Below are positions 17,692 to 25,886 of a DNA stretch of 64,000 nucleotides, piece by piece. Position numbers and translations under genes: made by a program. The notes beneath the pieces were generated by a model. That model was not told the origin of the DNA. It did no database searches and was given only the letters and a program-made list of their open reading frames with translations. The stretch is from Candidatus Poribacteria bacterium (GTDB lineage: Bacteria; Poribacteria; WGA-4E; WGA-3G). Numbering within the stretch: the stretch's first letter is position 1; every line of letters begins with the position of its first letter. The stretch spans positions 1 through 64,000 of the forward strand of contig JAJEAG010000098.1 of NCBI GenBank assembly GCA_022824265.1, written 5' to 3'.

Positions 17692-17796
17692 TTATATTCC
17701 ATCCAAGTTTTCTCTCCCCAGTTTCGCTATAAGAATCATATCACAAAAGGATATGACGTTTTTTCTGTATATTAAATTAGACGTTATTTTGTTTAT

Positions 17797-18816
17797 TTAT
17801 CGGGTATCCTCAGTGAGTTTATGCAGTAATTGCAGTTGCTTGGGATCGGATATTACAAACAATGCATCGCCAGCCTCTATCTTCCAATTACCATCAGGAT
17901 TGTAGATATATTCCCCGTCCTTACTTCGGATAGCGATCACCACCAAGCCTGTTTCTTCTTTGATACGGGCATCTTCAATGGTAATCCCATTAAGTTTAGA
18001 TTCGGGTTGAATGATAGATTCCGCAAAACGCGTCGTTTGCCTGTTTATTTGCATCTTAGCGAAAAAGTCAATTAGATGAGGTTCAAGTATACCGGAAGCA
18101 AGTCTGATTCCACCTATATGATCAGGTAAAACAACTTCATCTGCACCTGCGGTTTCCAATTTCGCGGGTGAGTTATTCTCTACTGCTTTTGATACGACAC
18201 GCAAATTTGGATTAAGTTTCTTTGCCGAAATAACGACAAACAAATTATCTTGATCTCGACTTAGGCATGCTACCAGACCTTTAGCACGTTCAATTCCAGC
18301 ACGTATAAGGATATCGTCATCAGTGGCATCACCATGTAGGTATAGGAAATCATACGTGTCCGCGATGTGTTCCAAACGATCTTCATCCACCTCAATACCA
18401 ATAAAAGTGGCATCCGCTTTCAACATCTCTTCAATCACATGAATTCCGGTGTCACCGATTCCACAAACTATATAATGATTTGATAATTTTTCTACGTCTC
18501 GTGCCATTTTTCTATGTTTGAAAAAACTGAGTAATTGTCCTTCAAGTAAGTAGGTTGTTGCTATGGTTATGCTATAGAAAAACACCCCAATTCCACCAAA
18601 GAGTAGAAGCAGTGTGAATGCTTGTCCAGCACGACTTATTTCCATGTCGTCATAACCGACTGTTGTCACCGTAATTACTGTCATCCAAACAGAGTCAAAA
18701 ATACCCCAATCACGATGTGGATTATCTTTCTCAAGGACTGAAAATCCTATTGTTCCTATGAAAAGGAGACCCAACAACAGACTGACTGCGATTATTATAT
18801 TGCGTTGATAATTCAT
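17797..18816 (-). CDS. Potassium channel subunit with RCK (TrkA-N/TrkA-C) domain
   Basis: A 339-residue two-helix channel subunit. TM1 at about 7-27, pore helix and filter TTVGYD at 51-56, TM2 at about 63-90, then an RCK module: TrkA-N Rossmann fold with GIGDTG at 119-124, acidic residue at the end of strand 2 (GIEVDED), and a TrkA-C domain from about 245 (LNGITIEDARI...). The order matches MthK-type channels, gated by ligand or Ca2+ binding to the RCK ring; NAD-type binding is suggested by the intact GxGxxG. Single gene, 84 bp after the DUF1844 gene. Confidence 0.93.
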   Translation of the reverse strand: MNYQRNIIIAVSLLLGLLFIGTIGFSVLEKDNPHRDWGIFDSVWMTVITVTTVGYDDMEISRAGQAFTLLLLFGGIGVFFYSITIATTYLLEGQLLSFFKHRKMARDVEKLSNHYIVCGIGDTGIHVIEEMLKADATFIGIEVDEDRLEHIADTYDFLYLHGDATDDDILIRAGIERAKGLVACLSRDQDNLFVVISAKKLNPNLRVVSKAVENNSPAKLETAGADEVVLPDHIGGIRLASGILEPHLIDFFAKMQINRQTTRFAESIIQPESKLNGITIEDARIKEETGLVVIAIRSKDGEYIYNPDGNWKIEAGDALFVISDPKQLQLLHKLTEDTR

Positions 18817-18900
18817 TTTCCTCCGTATTATTGCAGTCTACAGGAAAAGTCCTATAGATATCGGCAAGAAATTACAGAACTATCTATCAAGTATTGATTT

Positions 18901-19287
18901 TTATTCTTCGTTCGGTGTATCTTCCGTTTCAGTTGATGTGTTGTCCTCGTTGGAAACATCTTGTTCAGGTTCTTCTGGTGCAGTATCCTGTTCTGGAACA
19001 TCCTTTTGACTATTCACAGCACGGACATACCCCATTCTCAAATCATAAAGAGAATTTGCTAAATAATTGGATTCTGGGGCAGATAAGTTTCCGTTAGTTT
19101 TTTCTTCAAGCATCTCCAAGGTGTCAATCATTCGTTTTGCTAATCCAAGATTGACAATAACTTTGTCAGTTTCTGGATCCTTAAATCCTTGAAGATAGAG
19201 ATGGGCTGTTGTAATTAAATCCGTAATAAATGATATAAAATCAACAGGTGGGAGTTGTGTTTCTTCTTGGGTTATATTTTCTTCCAT
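18901..19287 (-). CDS. DUF1844 family protein
   Basis: A 128-residue soluble protein. Residues about 17-90 fit the DUF1844 pattern: FISFITDLITTAHLYLQG, LGLAKRMIDTLEMLEEKTNGNL and LANSLYDLRMGYV. The remaining tail from about 95 is disordered and highly acidic (Glu, Asp, Ser, Thr, Pro), ending TEDTPNEE. The family is widespread and uncharacterised. It lies upstream of the K+ channel gene on the same strand. Confidence 0.85.
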   Translation of the reverse strand: MEENITQEETQLPPVDFISFITDLITTAHLYLQGFKDPETDKVIVNLGLAKRMIDTLEMLEEKTNGNLSAPESNYLANSLYDLRMGYVRAVNSQKDVPEQDTAPEEPEQDVSNEDNTSTETEDTPNEE

Positions 19288-19371
19288 TAACTTCTCCTGA
19301 TATGACGCAATGACTCCGATGATAATGTATCAAAGGTTTTATGAAATTCAATGTATATGGATTAGTAACTA

Positions 19372-19740
19372 TTACTCATCAAAGATAATAATTTGTGCAA
19401 GTAGACTTCCCGCTTGGTTGTTATTGTTAGGATTTTCGTTCATTGCCAGAAAAATAACACCGTCCGCGGGGGCAGGATTATCGTATCGCGACCCAACAGC
19501 GAATATGCTACTTCCAACTCTTGCAATTAGTGCCCCGATATTGGTTCCGGGTAGAAGATAGCCATCTCCTGCTGGTGTTTTGGGAACACCGTCTGCACCA
19601 CACCATCCCGTACGATTTTTTAAGTCCGGTGACCATGCTCCCTCAGCATCTATTACGAGACGTTGTCCTTTTTCAACGCGTACATAACTCTCTTGCCAAA
19701 CTGGACTCGGACGTGCTGTCCGAATAACAGTGAATGCCAT
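19372..19740 (-). CDS. LecA (PA-IL)-like lectin-domain protein
   Basis: A 122-residue single-domain protein resembling Pseudomonas LecA in order of motifs: V-x-V-x-x-G-Q-R-L-V-I-D-A strand, GWCGADG, PGTNIGALIARVGSS (LecA GALVMKIGNSG), FAVGSRYDNPAPADGVIFLAMNE and then the calcium/galactose loop NENPNNNNQAGSL (LecA YNDVPGTYGNNSGSF). It has no signal peptide, as in LecA itself. Galactose or another sugar with Ca2+ is the likely ligand, but two loop residues differ, so specificity is uncertain. ATP-type motifs absent. Stands alone between the DUF1844 and cyclophilin genes. Confidence 0.65.
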   Translation of the reverse strand: MAFTVIRTARPSPVWQESYVRVEKGQRLVIDAEGAWSPDLKNRTGWCGADGVPKTPAGDGYLLPGTNIGALIARVGSSIFAVGSRYDNPAPADGVIFLAMNENPNNNNQAGSLLAQIIIFDE

Positions 19741-19803
19741 TCAATTGTCCTTTCAGTTTTTAATATAGGGTAGTCTATTGTTAGACAAACAACTCACCAA
19801 CAT

Positions 19804-20439
19804 TTACTCTCCGTCGCGTTCACGAATTGTAATATCTACTATTTTATCATACTTTGCGATATTATCTAATATCTCTAAACCTGTGATTACTTTGCCGAGA
19901 ACTGTATAGTCCTCATCCAATTCAATAGCATCTTTGCAGATAAAGAATTCATCTCCATCAGAAACAGTCTCGCCTGGTGTTTTTGCCAGTAGAACAACGC
20001 CTTTTACAAGCGGGTGATCACTTTTTTCAATAGGTATTGTCTCATTTGCAAGTTTGGAACCTGCTTGGATGAATAGTTCTTGAACATCATGAAAATGTTC
20101 ATTTCTGTAATTCGCACTGTTAGCGTTTTTGATAAAATTCTTTGATGCAATTGGGGCATTGGATGCATAGAATTCAAACTCTATTATACCTTTTGCAGTT
20201 TGAATAACAGCGATTGCATTCGCTGGGTCTATATCAGGGAAAGTTTGCCTCTCTGGTTCCTTGGGTTCTTCCGCTGGTTTGATGACCGTCTGTTGTGTTT
20301 CAGGTTGTGCTGCTTCTTCTGTAGTAGGTTCCGATGACTGTTTATCTGGCTGGGAACAACTTAACAGAAGAAGCAGAGAAAGACATGACAAAACGACAAG
20401 TGCGATAGGAAATTGGTTAACTCTCTTACGACTTAACAT
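19804..20439 (-). CDS. Cyclophilin-fold lipoprotein with degenerate active site
   Basis: A 211-residue lipoprotein (lipobox LLLSC, Cys28), Pro/Glu/Thr-rich linker to about 72, then a cyclophilin fold (AIAVIQTAKGIIEFEFY, NAPIASKNFI, KGVVLLAK, DGDEFFIC, DYTVLGKVITGLEILD). The essential catalytic Arg of F-H-R is Asp118 (F-H-D) and the substrate-groove S-Q-F motif is D-E-F, so proline isomerase activity is doubtful. The start at 20439 gives the lipoprotein signal; an in-frame ATG at 20484 does not. It overlaps the preceding intact paralogue by 14 bp, indicating a tandem duplicate that diverged. Confidence 0.85.
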   Translation of the reverse strand: MLSRKRVNQFPIALVVLSCLSLLLLLSCSQPDKQSSEPTTEEAAQPETQQTVIKPAEEPKEPERQTFPDIDPANAIAVIQTAKGIIEFEFYASNAPIASKNFIKNANSANYRNEHFHDVQELFIQAGSKLANETIPIEKSDHPLVKGVVLLAKTPGETVSDGDEFFICKDAIELDEDYTVLGKVITGLEILDNIAKYDKIVDITIRERDGE

Positions 20440-20986
20440 ATTTTGACTTTGCCTCCAATCGGATCTTAGTGATGACATCTCCAATAACTAAGTTATCAAC
20501 GACTTCCATACCTTGAATAACGCCACCGAATGTAGTATAACTTCCATCAAGATGAGGTTGTGGTTCCAAACATATATAGAACTGACTTCCTGCTGAATCT
20601 GGCCTATTTGGTCGTGCCATTGCTAAAGTACCTCTAATGTGTTTCCGTTGGCTCGGATTCGTGTACTCGTCAACAATAGTCCAACCTGGTCCACCAGTTC
20701 CATCTCCCTTCGGACATCCCCCTTGAACAATATTCAAACCAGGTGTTTTCATTATTCTATGAAATGTCAATCCATCGTAGAATTTCAGATTGATAAGTTT
20801 TTTGAAGTTTTCCACTGCTATAGGGGCAGATTCATTGTAGAATTCAATCACGAATGTGCCTTTTACAGTTTTGACGACAGCGACTTGTTCCTGAGGTCCC
20901 TTCTCTCCACCAAATGGTAAAAAGGCACATCCGGTTATGGTTAGTAAAACAGTTATTAAAAATAGTTTATATACCAGAGTCTTCAT
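20426..20986 (-). CDS. Peptidyl-prolyl cis-trans isomerase, cyclophilin-type lipoprotein
   Basis: A 186-residue lipoprotein (lipobox TITGC, Cys20) carrying a complete cyclophilin domain: F75-H76-R77 with catalytic Arg, QGGCPKGDGTGGPG, GTLAMAR, SAGSQFYI, LDGSYTTFGGVIQGMEVVD. It should catalyse proline isomerisation to help fold envelope proteins. First of two adjacent cyclophilins; the second copy has lost the catalytic Arg. Lies 13 bp downstream of the LamG gene. Confidence 0.93.
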   Translation of the reverse strand: MKTLVYKLFLITVLLTITGCAFLPFGGEKGPQEQVAVVKTVKGTFVIEFYNESAPIAVENFKKLINLKFYDGLTFHRIMKTPGLNIVQGGCPKGDGTGGPGWTIVDEYTNPSQRKHIRGTLAMARPNRPDSAGSQFYICLEPQPHLDGSYTTFGGVIQGMEVVDNLVIGDVITKIRLEAKSKYVKS

Positions 20987-20999
20987 TAATTATCCTTGA

Positions 21000-21788
21000 T
21001 TATTTCGTTTTGATCCGTGCCCATGTTGTGGTTAACTTGCCTTGTGGAAGGACATCTGCAACTGGATTTTCCATATCCATCATGAGTTCGTCTTGAGTTA
21101 ACGCATAGTCATATATCTTGATTTCATCAAGTGCACCATTGACAAAACGTTGGTTTCCACCTCGAGCACCAATATAAAGTGGTTCATTGTTAGCGGTTAG
21201 TTTACCCTTACATTCCAATTCTTTATTGAGTTCCCCATCAATATACAATTTGATTGTGGTACCATCCCATGTTCCTGCAAGAAAGCGCCATGTTTCATCC
21301 TGTATACTGTCACCAATATTATGTTCGCGGCAATTATCTGGCAGATCAAAGAATTGAAGTAACGACCCACCGCGGTACCATGCTGCAAGCGTAAACAGTC
21401 CAGCTTTCCATGTATTACCTTTTTCAACACCTGTCTGAACATCTGAACCAGGACCACCAGCACTCGCCTTGATATTTGCCCAGAATTGAACCGTAATGCC
21501 ATCAACAACATGGAGGCTATCGTCATCTTCGACTTCACCCCATGATGCACCATCTAACTCTATCGCTTTTCCAAACTTTCCATCGACTAATTTATGTTTA
21601 CCATTGAATTCTGCATCATTACCATAGTCAGACAAATCAGGTGCTACGTCCCCATTTAATTCATCAAAGGATAGGTGCAGGATAAGGTCATCAGCCGAAC
21701 ATATACCAGTCAACAAAACAGTTCCGAAGAGGATAATGTACATTCCAACACAAGTAAAAAAACTATATCTTTTCGTCCAAAAGTTCAT
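21000..21788 (-). CDS. Secreted LamG-domain protein with C-terminal KLTTTW tag (copy 3)
   Basis: A 262-residue exported protein with a hydrophobic segment near 10-30 (cleavage near CSA). Residues about 33-240 form a LamG jelly roll (LILHLSFDELNGD, KAIELDGASWGEVED, ITVQFWANIK, WRFLAGTWDGTTIKLYIDG, LDEIKIYDYALTQDEL). It is more distant from the 2.3-4.0 kb pair, and yet it ends with the same tag, DVLPQGKLTTTWARIK. First gene of a unit with the cyclophilin pair. Binding target unknown. Confidence 0.88.
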   Translation of the reverse strand: MNFWTKRYSFFTCVGMYIILFGTVLLTGICSADDLILHLSFDELNGDVAPDLSDYGNDAEFNGKHKLVDGKFGKAIELDGASWGEVEDDDSLHVVDGITVQFWANIKASAGGPGSDVQTGVEKGNTWKAGLFTLAAWYRGGSLLQFFDLPDNCREHNIGDSIQDETWRFLAGTWDGTTIKLYIDGELNKELECKGKLTANNEPLYIGARGGNQRFVNGALDEIKIYDYALTQDELMMDMENPVADVLPQGKLTTTWARIKTK

Positions 21789-21939
21789 ATCTATACTCCA
21801 TTCAAAGTTGTTTATAACGCTACTTAGCGGTTTAATTTATTGTTAGATATTCTTCAATAATCTTCAAGTAATCCTACGCATTTGATTACAAATTAAGGAT
21901 ACCAAAAGTTTTTGAAAAAGTCAAGAGATTTCTCTGCCT

Positions 21940-23010
21940 TTGCAAAATGATGCACTTGTCAAAAACCACATTTTCAACTACAATGTGCACGTGTATACAT
22001 TAGAACCTATTACATCCCAAAACATGAACGTATGGGATTCTTTAATACAACAATGTCTAAATTCTACTGCATTCCATAGCATTGCATGGAGAAATGCACT
22101 TGTAACTTCTTTCAAACAACTTGATCCGGTGTATCTATTTATCAAGAATGATAACAAGTTAATCGGTGGAATCCCTGCATTCTTGTTTCAGCCAATCCCT
22201 GGTATCCGTTTATGGCATTCTATGCCGTGGAATCTGTTCGGGGGTGCACATATCATTGATTCTGTTGAAGTAGACCGGCATGATTTGATTTCTACTATTT
22301 TAACCTATATTGAATCTAAAGCATCAAAAAATGGGTGGTGTGAACTGCGTTGGACGTTTTCACCTAATGCCACTGTCCAATACGGTAATTTTATAACTGA
22401 ATTCGGATATCATCCCGAAGAAAGGTTCACACATATCTTAAATACGAATGGTGATATCGATTTTCTATGGTCTTCCTATAACAAAAGAGTACGAGGGGCA
22501 GTACGTAAAGCACAGAAATCGGGTGTGCAAGTCACCGATACGGAAAGTGATGAAGATTTAACCGAATTCTACAACCTGTATTTAATGACTGTCAAACGAC
22601 TTGGAGGAACACCGAAGCCTCGCAAACTGATGAAAATGCTTCTACAGCAAGGTATTGCTAAACTTGCAATCGCTTCTTATGAAGGCAGGATCATAGCAGG
22701 ACTACTCTATCTATACTATAATCGCACCGTGACTTTATGGTGTGAGGCATCTCTGCCCGAGTACTTACAATATCGACCAAATAATGCTATTTTTCACCAC
22801 ATCATCACTTGGGCGTGTAAAGAAGGTTATGAACGAGTCGACTTCGGAGCATCTCCTCCAGAAAATGAAGGGTTAATTGCACACAAAGAACAGTATCGTG
22901 CCAAAAAGACTGATTTCTGTAGTTATACCAAGATAGTTTCACCATACAAGCGATCTCTATGGACACGGAGCGAAAGCGTACTGCGAAAGATATATACATG
23001 GCTGCAGTGA
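21940..23010 (+). CDS. FemAB/GNAT-fold acyltransferase-like protein
   Basis: A 356-residue soluble protein of the FemAB-like (double GNAT) type: N-terminal domain to about 150, then the linking signature SYNKRVRGAVRKAQKSGV, a second GNAT fold with LAIASYEGRIIAGLLYLYYN, and YERVDFGASPPENEGLIAHKEQ near the end. Family members transfer aminoacyl groups to peptidoglycan precursors or act in exopolysaccharide modification and exosortase systems. The frame opens at TTG (21940) with no clear ribosome site, so the true start is uncertain. It heads a plus-strand unit with a sulfatase and a phosphodiesterase, which favours a role in surface polymers. Confidence 0.82.
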   Translation: MQNDALVKNHIFNYNVHVYTLEPITSQNMNVWDSLIQQCLNSTAFHSIAWRNALVTSFKQLDPVYLFIKNDNKLIGGIPAFLFQPIPGIRLWHSMPWNLFGGAHIIDSVEVDRHDLISTILTYIESKASKNGWCELRWTFSPNATVQYGNFITEFGYHPEERFTHILNTNGDIDFLWSSYNKRVRGAVRKAQKSGVQVTDTESDEDLTEFYNLYLMTVKRLGGTPKPRKLMKMLLQQGIAKLAIASYEGRIIAGLLYLYYNRTVTLWCEASLPEYLQYRPNNAIFHHIITWACKEGYERVDFGASPPENEGLIAHKEQYRAKKTDFCSYTKIVSPYKRSLWTRSESVLRKIYTWLQ

Positions 23011-23056
23011 TTGGATTAATGACACAACCTCAATGTTAACAGAAATAGGAGTAATA

Positions 23057-24409
23057 ATGGAACGTAAACCTAATTTAATTTTCGTATTTGGTGACCAACA
23101 CCGTCAATGTGATGTCGGGTGTGCAGGCAACCTACAAGTGCAAACCCCCAATATGGATAAACTTGCACAGGAAGGGGTGTTCTTTCCTAATACCTTTACA
23201 AATGTCCCAATATGTGTGCCTGCACGTGGATCACTGATGACAGGAAAACATCCGTTAAGCCACAAAGCGGTTTCCAATGATTTACCACTCCCATTGACTG
23301 AAACAGGTATCGCTCAGGTCTATAAAGACAATGGATACGAAACAGGATATATCGGTAAATGGCATCTTGGTGGAGTACCGAGAGATAAGTTTATTACACC
23401 TGAGATGCGGTTCGGTTTCGACCATTGGGTCGGCTGGAATTGTCATCATAACTACTTCAATGCACCATATCACGATTCAGACGGGAACAAAATGCAGATT
23501 GAAGGTTACGAACCGGATTTCCAAACGGATCAGGCGATACAATACTGCCGAGACCACGTTGAAGAACCTTTCTGTCTCTATGTCAGTTGGGGACCACCAC
23601 ATAACCCTTATGAACATGTGCCTGATAAATATAAAGAGATGTATCCACCAGATGAAATCCAATTGCGTCCAAACGCAGTAGATACACCTGCAAATCGGAA
23701 AGATATATCAGGATATTACGCGCATATCACTGCCTTAGATGAAAATTTAGGTCGCTTAATGGATGCACTTGATGATATCGGCATCGCTGAGGATACTATT
23801 CTTGTCTATACCTCTGATCATGGGGATATGCTTGGAAGTCACGGACATAATCGGAAGGAACGTCCGTGGGATGAATCGAGTCGTATTCCATTTATGATGC
23901 GATATCCCCGCAAAATCCAGGCAGGTGTCACTCGTGATACCTTACTAAGTCTCGTTGATTTTATGCCGTCAATGTTATCTTTATGTGATTTACCAATTCC
24001 TGACGGTGTTGAAGGGATTGATTTATCAGATGCCATGCTTGGAAAGGAGATTGACGAGCCGCAATCAGTTCTTCTTGAATTACCTTTGCATGGTGGTGAG
24101 GGAAATAATTTCGGTCTTACCGAATGGCGAGGTGTCCGTACCCATCGCTACACTTATGCCCGCCATTACGATGGAACAGGTTGGCTACTCTATGACAACG
24201 ATAATGATCCATATCAAATGAACAATCTTATTGAGGATCCGGATTCACAAGCAATTCGTGATGAATTAGAAGTTGAACTACAACAATGGTTAACCCGAAT
24301 AAACGATCCATGCATTGCAGGTATAGACCATATTCGACAACTTGGACTCGCAGAATTGTGGAATCTCAGCGAGCAACGATTGGGTGGAAGAAAACCGCGT
24401 TGGGCATAA
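23057..24409 (+). CDS. Type I sulfatase family protein (CxPAR type)
   Basis: A 450-residue sulfatase. The metal site begins LIFVFGDQHR; the modified cysteine lies in C53-V-P-A-R followed by GSLMTGKHP, fitting the C-x-P-x-R rule with Ala in the fourth position. YIGKWHLGG supplies the second signature and YTSDHGDMLGSHG the C-terminal metal ligands. The start at 23057 follows AATAGGA and gives the canonical N-terminus; the frame is open from 23033. No signal peptide. It lies 46 bp after the FemAB gene and 10 bp before the phosphodiesterase gene. Substrate unknown; choline, sugar or phosphonate ester hydrolases share this form. Confidence 0.9.
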   Translation: MERKPNLIFVFGDQHRQCDVGCAGNLQVQTPNMDKLAQEGVFFPNTFTNVPICVPARGSLMTGKHPLSHKAVSNDLPLPLTETGIAQVYKDNGYETGYIGKWHLGGVPRDKFITPEMRFGFDHWVGWNCHHNYFNAPYHDSDGNKMQIEGYEPDFQTDQAIQYCRDHVEEPFCLYVSWGPPHNPYEHVPDKYKEMYPPDEIQLRPNAVDTPANRKDISGYYAHITALDENLGRLMDALDDIGIAEDTILVYTSDHGDMLGSHGHNRKERPWDESSRIPFMMRYPRKIQAGVTRDTLLSLVDFMPSMLSLCDLPIPDGVEGIDLSDAMLGKEIDEPQSVLLELPLHGGEGNNFGLTEWRGVRTHRYTYARHYDGTGWLLYDNDNDPYQMNNLIEDPDSQAIRDELEVELQQWLTRINDPCIAGIDHIRQLGLAELWNLSEQRLGGRKPRWA

Positions 24410-24419
24410 AGGTAGAAGC

Positions 24420-25817
24420 ATGAAAAAGCGCGTAATGATAATCGGATGGGATTGTGCTGCTCCAGAACTGGTATTTGATGCATTCAAAGACGACATGCCA
24501 AATACACAACGGTTGATGCAAGAGGGAATCTATGGACATTTAGAAAGCACAATCCCACCTATCACCGTGCCCGCGTGGATGTGCATGATGACAAGTCGTG
24601 ATCCGGGTGAACTCGGTATCTACGGCTTTCGCAACCGTAACGATTATTCTTATGATGCATTGACTATTGCCAATTCACATGCCATCAAAGTGCCGCCTCT
24701 ATGGGAACTACTTGGACAGGAACAGAAACGTTCTGTCGTTTTAGGTGTACCGCTTACCTATCCTACTAAACCTTTTCCCGGTTGGATGGTTACCAGTTTT
24801 CTAACGCCTATTGATCCAAACTCTCCGATAACAGAGAACAATCTGCAGTGGACATTTCCACCACGACTGGCACGTGAAATAGCACAAGTTGCACCTGAAT
24901 ATATGATTGATATTCCCGACTTTCGTACGGATAAACGTGCTGAGTTGGAAAAGCAGTTATTCAAAATGACACGTGAACGTTTCAAATTCGCAAGGTATTT
25001 ATTAGAGAAAAAATCTTGGGACTTCTTTGTAATGGTGGAAATGGGTTCTGACCGACTACATCACGCATTTTGGCGTTATTGGGATAAAACACATCCTAAA
25101 TATGAACCGAATTCACCATATACGAATACGATGCGAAATTACTATCGCATGCTTGATGAAGAACTTGGAGAAATGTTAACGTGTGTTGATGAGAATACGA
25201 CTGTCATGATTGTATCTGACCATGGTGCAAAAAGGATGGTTGGGGGAATCTGTATCAATGAATGGCTAATGAAAAACGGTTATCTGACACTAAAAACCGA
25301 ACCACAAGGTATTACCCGATGGACAACCGATATGGTAAATTGGCAGCAGACAAAAGCGTGGGGAGAAGGTGGCTATTATGGTCGTATCTTTCTCAACATT
25401 GCTGGAAGAGAATCGGACGGAATTGTCAGAGCAGAAGATTATGAAAAAGTCCGAAATGAATTAAAGAAGCAACTTGAAGGAATCACAGACGAATCGGGGC
25501 AAAGCATCAATACACGGGTTTTTAAACCGCAGGAAATATATCGTGAATGTAACAACATTCCACCTGACCTAATCGTCTACTTCGGTGATCTCTATTGGCG
25601 TTCTGTTGGCAGTGTCGGATACAATAGTATCTATACTTATGAAAACGATACCGGACCTGACGATTGCAACCACGCTGAGATGGGTATATTCATTATCAAA
25701 GATGGTAGACAAATAGATGGGCAAGTACCACCGAAGAGTATTTACGACATCGCCCCAACAGCCCTAAGAGAATTTGGCATTGATATTCCAGATGTAATGC
25801 TTGGGAAACCGATATGA
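24420..25817 (+). CDS. Type I phosphodiesterase/nucleotide pyrophosphatase family protein
   Basis: A 465-residue alkaline-phosphatase-superfamily hydrolase without signal peptide. The first metal Asp lies in MIIGWDCAAPEL, the likely nucleophile region in PPITVPAWMCMMTSRDPGELGIYGF, and the last metal ligands in IVSDHGAKRM and NHAEMGIF. This is the arrangement of predicted AP-superfamily proteins annotated as phosphodiesterases. Start chosen at MKKRVMIIGWD, 10 bp after the sulfatase stop, so the two are co-transcribed. Which ester it cleaves cannot be read from sequence. Confidence 0.88.
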   Translation: MKKRVMIIGWDCAAPELVFDAFKDDMPNTQRLMQEGIYGHLESTIPPITVPAWMCMMTSRDPGELGIYGFRNRNDYSYDALTIANSHAIKVPPLWELLGQEQKRSVVLGVPLTYPTKPFPGWMVTSFLTPIDPNSPITENNLQWTFPPRLAREIAQVAPEYMIDIPDFRTDKRAELEKQLFKMTRERFKFARYLLEKKSWDFFVMVEMGSDRLHHAFWRYWDKTHPKYEPNSPYTNTMRNYYRMLDEELGEMLTCVDENTTVMIVSDHGAKRMVGGICINEWLMKNGYLTLKTEPQGITRWTTDMVNWQQTKAWGEGGYYGRIFLNIAGRESDGIVRAEDYEKVRNELKKQLEGITDESGQSINTRVFKPQEIYRECNNIPPDLIVYFGDLYWRSVGSVGYNSIYTYENDTGPDDCNHAEMGIFIIKDGRQIDGQVPPKSIYDIAPTALREFGIDIPDVMLGKPI

Positions 25818-25886
25818 TATGAAAATTGATTATCACTTAAATAAATGATAAAATTACGTGATAAGAACTGTAAATTAGGCAAACAG

